Source: Closterium sp. Naga37s-1 (lineage: Eukaryota > Streptophyta > Zygnematophyceae > Desmidiales > Closteriaceae). From it: 64,000 nt of DNA. Under the pieces are notes generated by a model, which ran no database searches, was not told the origin of the DNA, and worked only from the letters and a program-made list of their open reading frames with translations. Made by a program: the position numbers and the translations under genes. Of this stretch, positions 12,410 to 23,200 are shown piece after piece; within the stretch, counting starts at the first letter, position 1, and each line of letters opens with the position of its first letter. The stretch is from assembly GCA_947471745.1 (NCBI GenBank), contig CANJKZ010000774.1:1426001-1490000 (forward strand), read 5' to 3'.

Positions 12410-12635
12410 TGTTAAAATGTATTTGTATACATTAATATACCTGCCTACAATAGATCCTAGTGTAGCTATATGCTTCTTGTTTTGGTGGTGCACCCCCTCC
12501 CTTCCCCATATATGTCCTTGTTTTGCTGTAGTGAAACCATCTTTCTCCTTTGCAAAACTCTCTCGATACTCGAACCTAAGTCCCCAAGCTTCTCAAGCCA
12601 TGGCTCCTAAGCCTAACTTACTCTAGACTTTGACA
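12410..12635 (+). repeat. 3' LTR of element B
   Basis: This 226-bp repeat matches 10525-10750 with about 4 percent difference by eye. It is followed by the second GGAGT. Confidence 0.9.
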
Positions 12636-13360
12636 GGAGTCAGCCAGTGCGACTTATTTGGCACACTGACATGTTGTGGGCGGACGACGAGGAGAGTCGG
12701 TCGAATCAAGGCTACTCCTTTAGTCTAGGCTCTGGAGCAGTGTCCTAGAGGTCGACGCGATCGTCGTTTGTGGCTTCGTCCAGTGCTGAGGTCGAGATCT
12801 ACGCCGGTGCTATGGCTGCTCAGGAGCTCCGCTAGGTAACTTTCTTGCTCCCTGACTTAGGTGAGGGGCCTAGCTCTGCCGCGACCTTGTTTGCTGACAA
12901 CAAGGCCATGATCCTCCTGCATCGAGAGCCTTGACTGGAAAGCATAGTGAAGTACACCGAGCTGCGGTAATTCCTGCTCCGAGTGTTGCAGCGACATGGC
13001 CAGGCACGCTCGGTCTTTGTGGCCTCAGAGGTCAACATTGCGGACATCTTCACCAAGGCTCTCTCGTATTGTGACCACCACATGTTTTATTCGCATTGGT
13101 CTTGTTCACACTGCATTTAGTGTAGCTTTGACTCTTGTGTCTTGTACTGCCTGTGAAATTTATATAGAACTCTTGAACTGGCCTTGTTGATTTTTGTCTC
13201 AGCAGTTGGCTAATCGTACCACCCTGCGTTGCATCTCTTGCTTTGTTGGTTTTGTTGACTGCTTTTGTGATAATTTGTATCTGTGGCTGTACTAGTTGAG
13301 CCGCCTTGATTTGCTTCTTGCCTGATTCGCACAGCTCCCTTTACATAGCCTATGAGGGTG

Positions 13361-13462
13361 TGTCAAATTTGTATGTGTTACATTGGTTAGCCTATGTTAG
13401 GGTTAGCTATTTGAACCCATTTTCTGTCAAGTTCATTCATTCCGTCGTTTCTCCTTTTAACA
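13361..13462 (+). repeat. 3' LTR of element C
   Basis: This 102-bp copy begins TGTCAAATTTG and ends TTTTAACA. It follows the RNase H remains and a short purine tract, and it is clearly related to the LTR at 2419-2522 although diverged. Confidence 0.75.
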
Positions 13463-13589
13463 GCGACCTAAGGCGTGATAGAGCGGATGCCACGATTTTG
13501 CGACAAACCTTCAGATTTGGGTATTGGATGTCTGCAGAAGTAGGTGGTTTTTTGGGTTGCGAAGCAACCCTTTACGATCGATTTTGTCA

Positions 13590-13636
13590 AAATTTATTTT
13601 CATATTTGTTTTTTTATAAAATATGAAAATAAATTT
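13590..13636. repeat. Perfect 18-bp inverted repeat (AT-rich hairpin)
   Basis: The arms 13590-13607 and 13619-13636 are exact reverse complements (AAATTTATTTTCATATTT) with an 11-base T-rich loop. No gene lies next to it. It could be a cruciform-prone repeat or the end of a decayed element. Confidence 0.7.
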
Positions 13637-14748
13637 CGTAAATTACAATACCCTTCCCAAAATGTTGAGTAGTTTTGAATACTGTTCACAGTATATTAAA
13701 CTATGTGATTTTTCTTTGTCAGTGGTTTTATGAAGATATGCTATACTGTTTGTATTAGTATGTTTTACTATTAAATGATGTTGTGGTAATGATAAATAGA
13801 TGCATGATGCATAAATAATGCTATAGGATGCATAATATTTAATATAATGCCATGAATCACGATGCACATGCATGCACATAGTAATAAAATGCGTAACAGT
13901 TAATGACCCAAAAACTAAGCTACCGCCATCCCCTGCCTAGCATGGGGGGGAGGTCAGTAGCAAAGATTTTGAATAATCAACTGTCACATGAAACAACACA
14001 ATCTGTGAAGTCTAAAAAAAAGGTCATCCCTATCAAATCCAGTTCGAAGTGGTCGCACACGAGTCACTGAGTGCGCCAATAAACCTTTTGTGAAATGATA
14101 GGCCTGAGCCTTTTTGTTAGAAATCACAGACATGCATTGTTATTGCAATGTATAAATTTACACATACATATACACGCAAATACACGCATACATATGTACA
14201 TACATACATACTGACTCACATTCGTACGTATACGTATACACACACAGTTACAAACGCATACACCAAACATAGTTACTCACACAAGCTAACACATTCACAC
14301 AATCAAAAGCACGAACACCGGCAAACCAGCAAAAAACGCGCGATAATAAATAACATGCAAATCAACGTTAAAAGGACAATATGATAAATCCCTATTAGTG
14401 ACCAATACACATTTTCCAGATTGAAATCGAATTCCTGACCAGCAAGGCTCCTGAGAAACGGGTTTAGGAAGTGGAAAGGAGGATCGGAAAGAAATAGTCG
14501 GTAAAAATAAAACAGAAAATGGTATGAGGTGTGATGAAATGACGAGAAAAAGGAATCACAAAGAAATGAATGAAACAATACAAGGGCTAAGAAAAACGCT
14601 GTGAGTATTGAAGGGTTAGTGCTGACAAATAACAATGAGAAGAACGTACCAAGGCATAAAACAAAAGTAAGGAACGGGAACAGTGGGAAAAACACATAAC
14701 GAGACAGTAAACAAAAGAAGAGAATATAACGAAATACGGAGAGCGAGA

Positions 14749-15374
<626 letters not shown>

Positions 15375-16064
15375 CGTTCAATAAACTACGGTTTCGAAAT
15401 AAGACATGAGTTATATCAAGATCTAAGCCGACCTAGTTTAGATCTAAATCGTCCTAGGTTAGAATCAAGTCGACCTAATTTGTAATGATCTAATTTTGCT
15501 CAAAATGATAAGTTAGGGTAGTTCTTACCTTGCACTAGTAGGTGGAGCGTGTGTCTGGTGGGAGCTCAACTAACGAGAAGGAGGAGCGGGAGAGAAAAGG
15601 AACAAACAAACCCTAAGGCAGTCTCAGATTCGTCGCAAACATTTTGTTCCAATTATTTTTGTTGTTGCATGCAAACATCTAAGCTGCTGCAGTCGTTTGA
15701 AACTGATAGCGGAATCGAAAGGTCTCCGGTTTGATTGTTGCTGATGCGATTTTTTTTATCTTTGGCAAGTTGATGAAGTACCACTTAGTGTCATACTACA
15801 GCATAATATACAGAATTTGAAGTTGTACAAATTTATATGATTACGCAAAACGCTTCGCAACCCTAAGACGATTTCGTCGCCTCTTGTTTTTTTTTTTTTT
15901 TTTTTTTTTTTCGCGATACAATTTACCCCTATATTAGGCATAAGATATCGGAAGGCTCATGCTTTGGACTTTCTTTCACCGTGATGTGGGTGAATGGCAG
16001 TGCATTCGATATGAAGTATGACGCGAAAGGGGAGTTCATGATATAAGGGCTAATTGCCTATTAA

Positions 16065-16412
16065 AGCTCAAGGCCCAAATCACGCAACTTTAGTAATCTT
16101 GCGCAAGGGTTTGGGCTGGTGGTTTGGTTGGGAGGTGAACACATAGTCGAGAAAGTGGGGTTGGCTTATTTCGCATAAGCTCTCGCAACCCTTGCTGAGT
16201 TAGCAAACTGAGGGCCAACACTATGCTTGGGTCCCAGAGTCCCAAATTGAGAAATACTGAAACTTGAAGTTTGTACAGTCAGTTTGGTCTCGAACAATCA
16301 TATTCATTCGTACCTACTATAACCCAACATTCGCCAATCCACAGCACCCAAACACCAGATGAGCAAGATTAGTAATCTTGCCCAACGCGGCCCGCATTTT
16401 GGGCCTTGAGCT
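16065..16412. mobile_element. 348-bp MITE-like element with TTAA target duplication
   Basis: TTAA stands on both sides (16061-16064 and 16413-16416). The ends are inverted repeats: AGCTCAAGGCCCAAA at the left and its complement at the right. Inside, a further motif AGTAATCTTG recurs near both ends. There is no coding capacity. TTAA duplications are typical of piggyBac-type transposases, but the terminal bases AGCT are not the usual piggyBac ends, so the family is uncertain. Confidence 0.65.
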
Positions 16413-16416
16413 TTAA

Positions 16417-17270
16417 GATTAAAATGCCCCCGAAGCATTTACACCATAATATTCGACAGAAGAGCACGTGATAAAGTAGAACCTCGTGTCACATTTCGAT
16501 ACTATAGCCTGAAGTTTGGGTTCAATCGAATCGTGATGATCAAGCGATGTGTGGCGAATCAGATTTACTAACCACTGAACGTCAACGTGGTCTTGTGGGG
16601 CACGAACAAATCGGAACTGAAGACGAACGGTCTAGGCGCTAGAAACAAATGAGATATTTCATTGTTTTTGAGAATATGCGTGCTATGATTGGTCCTTCAT
16701 ATTCACAGTCCAACTTCTGTGCAAAACCCTTTCTCTAGAGTCAACCTTTCTGGCGGTTCTCTAGGGCGAGGTACTGTATTAATTAGAGCTGCCTCACAGA
16801 AAACAATTATTTTTGACTTCACCGAATCGGCGATTCTATCGAATTCGTGGTGTACTTTGACAATTTGCCGTGAATATTCCACCAAAAATGGCAGCCACAG
16901 GTGCCGCGACTGCGCGAGGCTCCACCTTGGCACCGCCGAAACCAATCTGTGTGTGTGGTTCCACGATGCATTGGACAACGCCTCCTTTCCACGTCAGCCG
17001 CGCCATCTCGACATCCACGCCACCCTTTATCCGCTTCCGAAGCTCCCGCTCTCCGTGGTTCGGTTTGGACGAAACTTGAGGGGATCGGCGAAGAACTCTC
17101 TCACTCACCTGTTTCTTCTCCACCTGTCACCTTTTGCCTCAACCTCTCTGCCAAATATATCTCAGCGGACAAGTGAGTCCGCCCGGGGGAGCTCACGCAG
17201 ACACATCGCCTGGCCTCACGACGCATACCCTGTACCAAAACGTCTGCACGCATACCCAGTCCACGTCAGC
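16417..17270 (+). promoter_or_regulatory. Upstream region of the adenylate kinase gene
   Basis: This is the stretch between the MITE and the first ATG of the kinase gene. A TATA-like AAATATATCT lies at about 17153-17162, roughly 110 bases before the ATG, after a CT-rich stretch. No protein domain is recognised in the open frame that crosses this region, so I treat it as promoter and 5' leader. Confidence 0.35.
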
Positions 17271-20200
17271 ATGTCGCTCGCAGCTAGACAGAGTACCGCA
17301 GCGGCTTCGCTCTCCGCGAGCCTCTGCCACTCGCAGGACGACTGCGTCGAGCGCGCTTCCGTGAATCCCGCAGCATCTGCCTCGGCATGGCAGAGGCACA
17401 ACGGGCTGCGAATGGTATCAACAGCTGGAGGCGAACGGAGGGTTGCTTCCGCGCAATCGAGTCAACGGACGCGATCGCATAAGGTTCGGGACATGCCTCT
17501 TCACGAATGCATTTCTCAAATTTGTCCACGTGGATGGAGCACATTGGATAGCGCAATGTGATTCGATTTAGCGTACGAATCTGGGCGATTGAGCGAGCGA
17601 GTGCGACGGCAGCGTCTGAGAGGCGAGGATGGGTATGCCGGCGTTGTCGGTCACCGTGGAACGGGCTTCACAGAAAATGCACTCAGCAAAAGCTTGGCGG
17701 GAAAAGAGGCCTTCATGCCGACACTAACGCGAGCGAGAAAGAAAATGCCAAGCAGAAACCCGTTCGACAAGGTCCGCCAGCCCGCCAGCCCCCTCCCCCA
17801 TCTCTTTCCGCCCACCCCCCCGCCCCTGCCCCTGCAGCGCGCGCAGGCGCGAGCGGCGGTGTCGACGGCGTCGGAGCAGGCGGCCTCTGCGGGGACTCCG
17901 CTGCGGCCGCTGCGAGTGATGATCTCGGGCGCGCCCGCGTCGGGCAAGGGCACGCAGTGCGAACTCATCGTGCACAAGGTGGGGCTCCGCGCTCAGGGGT
18001 GAGTGGTAGTGGTGGGGGGATGGAGGGGTGGGGGAGTGGGAGAGCGGGCAGGGAAGAGGGGAAAATGGGGGAAAGAGGAAAGAAGGCAGTGGCAAGGAGT
18101 GAAGGAGCATTGGGTGGAGGAGAAGAGTGCGAGGGGAATGAGGAGGGGATGCGTTGAACACACCGTTATTTCACAGGAACGAGTGCGTTATTTCACAGGA
18201 ACGAGTGCGTTATTTCTCGCTGCCGTCCACCTTCTTCCCTTCCTTCCATCCACCCGCCCTTTCACCCCCCCGCGCACCTCTGTATGACTCCACACGCCCT
18301 CGTCTCTCCCTCGCCCCGTTCTCCCGTGTGCGTCCTCCTGCACCCTTCCCCCCTGCCCCCCTGCCCCTTTTCCTCATGCCTGCCCCCTTTCCCCCCTGCC
18401 CCCTGCCCCCGTGCCCTCTCTTGGACCCCCTGTCACCCCTCCCCGCCTCCCCGTGCATGCTGGTGCGCGCGAGCAGTACGGTTTGACGCACATCAGTGCG
18501 GGCGACCTGCTGCGCGCGGAGGTGGCAGCGGGCACGGAGGGCGGGCGGCAGGCCAAGGCGCACATGGACGCAGGAAGACTCGTGCCTGATGACGTGGTTG
18601 TCACGGTGGGTGCTGGATGCTGGCTTGCGGCTGGGTGGGTGGGTGGGTGCGTGAGTGAGTGGTATGCGTGGGGGCCCGCGTTGGTGGCGGGTGCACACCC
18701 GCAGCACTGCTGCTGCTCGCCTCTCCCAGCTCCTTTCTCTTGCCTCTCCTCGCCTCCCCTCTGACTGCACCCGTTATTGTCTGTCTCTAAGTTGCCATAT
18801 ACGCTTATAGCGTATATACGCTCATCGTATATACGCTAGCGTATGCACGCTATCCGCTTAAGGGGTCACTTTGGCCATACGCTATTTCGGGCAGTAAAAA
18901 ACTTTTCCCGGGCAAGGGAAAAAAAGCCCGAGGGATGTTTGAGGGGGGGTATGTTGGGGGTTTCGGCTGTGTGATTTTTTTTTCCCCATATTATGATTCC
19001 GACACGATGCGGCCATGCTACAATAATGCTCTCCTACCACCACGACTAAGACATGAGAACATAAACCAGCCTCCCCGCAACATTCCACATGCCCCCCCGC
19101 ACCTTAAACCTTGTTCTATGCATACTCGTCTTCCAGCACATCATCCTCGCCTTCCTCCTCCACCTCCGTCTCATCCAACCCGTTGTACCCCTCGGGGATA
19201 GGAGGCTCGTCCCCAATCCCTGGCACAAGGTTCGGCATTACATCTGCGCGCGAGTGCCAGTTGCGCACAACATTCCAGTTGTGTGCAACAAAAACCAGGT
19301 CCTGGCACTTTGCAGATCCGAGGCGGTTCCGGCGGGCTGTGTGAACTGCATCCCAAGTTCCCCACCCACGCTCACAAGGGGATGCCGATACAGGCTGAGA
19401 GAGCACCCTCACGGCGAGAGACATCAGGTGAGGTGCATCTGTGCCGTTCCACTGCCACCACTTCACCATGCTGTATTTACCCGCCTTCACCTTCGCCCTT
19501 TGTGCAAGCGCCTCCGGCATCCCGAAACTTCCTTTCAGGTCCAAGAAAGCCCTCAGCCCGTCACCCAAGGCAAGCAAGTAATCAACACCCTCCTCCCTCC
19601 CCTTCCCGTCGTGGCCGATGAGGAACTCCACGTGCTGGTTGATAAATGCCTTGAAAACCCGGGTGCATTCGGCGTCGCTGCCGAAGATGTCCTCCTCCTG
19701 GTTGGCGGGATTGAGGATTCGGTCAGCAACGTGCATGGCGCAGGCGAGGTTGTTATCCCAACGGTTCTTGATGATGCGACGGATCTGCACCTTGTCCGTG
19801 CTACTCAGCTGCTCCTCATCCTCGTCCAAGAGGTTGTTGACATCCTCTGTAAGCTGCAGCATTACATCGTAAAGCCGGCCCATCATCCCCTTCGCATCTG
19901 CGTCCGTCTGCCGCATCGCCTTGTAGGGCAGTTTCATCAGCTTGCAGAAGAATTCAGCTGTCCGCCACCATGCGGCATCGAGGACCCGAGCAGCAAAGGT
20001 CTCGGCAGCTTCCTTCCGCGACCCCACGGCCCACTCCTTCCACCTGTAGGTAAGTACCATCGCGTTCAGGGTGCTACGCAACTCACAAAGGCGGGACACA
20101 TCAATGTATTGTGTCCCGAACCTTGTTCCCGCCGGCTTCAGCGGCTGCAGCACCTTCCCCTCCACCAACTCCGGGGTCCTCAGGTAAGCGCGCGTCCAAT

Positions 20201-23200
20201 GATGGTTGCGCATGAACGAAATCATCTCCCCTGTCCGATCCACCACCCCTTTTGCCCACCCCATCTTTCCCACGTCCTCCTGGAGGAGATCCATCACATG
20301 CGTGGCACAAGGGACCTGCTGAATGTGGGGCCACTTGGCAATCAGCTCCTGGACAGCCACGGCATAGTTCAATCCCCCATCCATACAAAACGCGACCACA
20401 TTTTCTGGTCCTACTTCCTCCACCACCGGCTGCAGAATCCCCGCTACGTATCCCCCCGTCTTACGCTCCATACCGCAGTCGATCGCCTCCTTGAAGACGG
20501 CGCCGGAGTCGTTAATCAGAAGGACGTTCGCTTGCGCCCTCCCACATTTGTCCGTCATCATGTCGGACGCAATTGTTACCCCCGTCTTCTTCCAGCTCGT
20601 TTTAATCCCCATCAGCCCCTGCTCAATCCCTTTGCGGACAGCGACTAGTCCAGCCCCGCCAATGAAGCTCCTCTTGGGGGGGACGTAGCCGGGGCCGGCG
20701 CGGTTGACGAGCAGCATGGCGTTGACGAACAGCGGGTGGTTTATGGTGATCTCCGGGATTCTGCAGGCCGCAAACATCAGCGCAAGGCCCTCGTGAGCAT
20801 CCCGCTTAGCCGCAGCAGCATCTCCCTCCAAGTAGTCGGTTATGCGCCGCTTCCCACCGCCAGCCTGGACCGCCGCAACCGCAGCAGATGTTGCTCGGCG
20901 CTTTTCCTCGTTCGCGGCAGCCAGGTTTTCGTATTTGGTGCGCATCTCCTTGCGTACGTCTTGCGGTGCCTCCTTGCAAAGCATCACCTCACGACGCTTC
21001 ATTCCCTTCCACGAGCTCAGGTGCTGCGCGCAACGAATGACTGCACCGGTGAAAACATTGAAGCAGTACTTACACTCGTACTGCTGTGCTTTGCCTTCAA
21101 CCCGCTTAATGATGCTGAAATGTTTGAAGACAGCGTGGTCCATGACGGGAAGGTACTCCCTACCCTCAGGTTGAACACTCCAGGAACTCTGCACTGTCTG
21201 AACGGATGGCGGTGTGCATGGCGGGCTAGACATAATGAACGAGACGGGAAACTGATGAATTGCGTAGTTGCGTGCAACCAACTAAATAGCACAACGAGAG
21301 AAGGGAACATTGAGACAAGTGGTTGGAGAGAGTAGATGGGTGGGGATTGAATGTGGTAACAAACAGAGCGCACAATGTGTGAACGTGAAAATGCGACTTG
21401 TAAAATTGACACCACCAATCGCGACTATGTGGGTTGAACCCACGTCCACGATTGGACGAGTCACGTACGTGCAATTCGCCTTCGGCAAAATGCACGCCGT
21501 GAAATTCCGCATCTTTCCATATATTCGATTTTTTTTCCGCCCGGGCTGCCCCAAAACAAATTTGTCGAGCGTATAGCGGATTCGCTTGCGTATAGCGTGT
21601 TGCGTGTATACGCAAGCGGATATCCGCTAAACGCAAACAGGTCTGAGCGTTTTTGGCAACTTAGGTCTGTCTCTTGCCCTTTCCTCCCCCGTGTCTGCCA
21701 TCCTCCACCACAGTCCCACAATAGAGTAGTCAGCGTGGTTTGGGGTGCCAGACGAGCGCCTTGACCCGGCGCATGCCAGGGAAGTAGAAGAAAGAGAAGA
21801 ATAAGAGCGCCTTGATAAGCCTCTGCATAGAGCTGCTGTTGTCTAGGCGCGGTTTGACCATGTGTGACACCCTGTGTGTTCGTGTCTGCTTGTGTGCCCA
21901 CCTGTGTGTGCGTGTATGGGAGCAGATAGTGAAGAACCGGCTGGCACAGGAGGACGCGCAGAGCAGGGGGTGGCTGCTGGACGGCTATCCGCGCAGCCTG
22001 TCCCAGGCGCAGGCGCTGCTGGCCCTCGACATCTCCCCCGACGTCTTCATCCTCCTCGATGTCAGCCCCCTCCCTGTCCTCGCCACTCCTTCCCGTTCTG
22101 ACCAGCCCCACCCCCTGGGCGCCCTGCCCCTTCTCTTTTACTTGTGCCCGTGCTAGGCGTGTTGGGAGTGTGCCATGAGCACTGGTTTACTAATGAAGGG
22201 CCCCATTCTGACAGCCTGCCAACTCGCATCGCACTCCATCTCACTCACCTACCCACCTGTCAGCCGAACCCACATCCATCATGCCACCCGCCGCTCACAT
22301 GCCCCCTCACCATTCCTCCAGCTGAACTGGTCTCTGGTGCATTCATGCTGTTGCGTCCACCGTCAATGCTGCACCTGCTCATCTCATCTCATCTCATCCC
22401 CCCATCCTCCCCGCTCGCTTCGGCCCTGCCTGGACGCCCTAGTGCCCCACTGGAGAGGGTGGAGCGGGTGCCCTCTCCACCTTTACGCAGCTACACCGGT
22501 TCATTGCCAACCCACAACCTCATTTCTTCCCCCCTCTCCTCTCCCCCACTCCCTCTCCCTCCTTCCTCTGCATTGTTCCCCCCCCCCTCCCGTCCCTGCA
22601 TGCATGCATGCATCCACAGGTGCCCCACGAGATCCTGGTGGAGCGGGTGGTGGGGCGGCGCCTGGACCCCGCCACTAACCGCATCTACCACCTCTCCTTC
22701 TCGCCGCCCGAGACAGACGAGATCGCCGCCCGCCTCACCCAGCGCAGTGACGACACCGAGGAGAAGGTGCAAAGGCGGGGTGTGGGGTGATGACAGCGAG
22801 GAGAAGGTGGGGAGGGAGGCGATGATGAGTAGGCCTGGGTGGGGTGGGCGTTCACCTGCCCATGCACTGCTTGCCTGCTGTGAGTCCACTTGTGCTCTCC
22901 CCACTCCCCACTCTCTGCTCCTTTTGCTGTGTCCCGAGTCTGCCCTTGACCGTGCTTTTCTCCTTGCCGCTACTCCTGTGTGTGTGTGGCTGCTGGGTGT
23001 GTGTGGCTACTGTGTGTGTGTGGCTACTGTGTGTGTGTGGCTACTGTGTGTGTGTGGCTACTGTGTGTGTGTGGCTACTGTGTGTGTGTGGCTACTGTGT
23101 GTGTGTGGCTACTGTGTGTGTGTGGCTACTGTGTGTGTGTGGCTACTGTGTGTGTGTGGCTACTGTGTGTGTGTGGCTACTGTGTGTGTGTGGCTACTGT

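Larger units (their letters stand above)
10525..12635 (+). mobile_element. Element B: non-autonomous LTR retrotransposon, structurally whole
   Basis: The LTRs are 10525-10750 and 12410-12635, both 226 bp, starting TGTT and ending TTTGACA. The flanking GGAGT is duplicated at 10520-10524 and 12636-12640. The primer site TGGTATTAGAGC starts at 10751, and a TAGGGGGTG purine tract precedes the 3' LTR. There is no gag or pol inside. It holds a 34-bp tandem repeat, a G/C minisatellite and a short region coding PVAPVARE-like repeats at about 12103-12320 with no known domain. By eye the LTRs differ at about 9 of 226 positions, so it appears somewhat younger than A. It sits between the reverse transcriptase and RNase H remains of C. 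Confidence 0.9.
2419..13462 (+). mobile_element. Element C: old Ty1/Copia retrotransposon, decayed, hosting two nested LTR elements
   Basis: Recognisable LTRs lie at 2419-2522 and 13361-13462, both beginning TGT and ending TAACA. The 5' LTR is followed by a primer site starting TGGTATCAT, and a purine-rich GAGGGTG precedes the 3' LTR. Between them, in Copia order, are remains of gag (from about 3226), protease (about 4650), integrase (about 5000-5750), reverse transcriptase (about 6350-7130, continuing 10271-10519) and RNase H (about 12641-13085). The coding remains are interrupted by elements A and B. It is broken, with well over ten breaks. The two LTRs are strongly diverged and no adjacent target duplication is visible, so it is the oldest of the three nested elements. 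Confidence 0.85.
18787..21664 (-). mobile_element. Complete hAT DNA transposon in the third intron of the adenylate kinase gene
   Basis: The element is 2,878 bp with inverted ends CTAAGTTGCC (18787-18796 and complement at 21655-21664). It is flanked by a perfect 8-bp target duplication GTCTGTCT (18779-18786 and 21665-21672), the hAT hallmark. It carries one intronless transposase frame antisense to the host gene. Both subterminal regions are packed with GCGTATA/TATACGC motifs, the usual form of transposase binding sites. Perfect duplication plus an open transposase indicates a recent insertion and a possibly autonomous element. Confidence 0.95.

Noticed and set aside
16689-17561. A 290-codon open frame starting upstream of the kinase ATG
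   Set aside because: No domain in the upstream half, and the plausible transit-peptide start at 17271 lies within it; the upstream part is probably promoter and 5' leader.
19089-20648. 519-codon open frame on the plus strand
   Set aside because: It is the antisense shadow of the hAT transposase, which has the recognisable domains on the minus strand.
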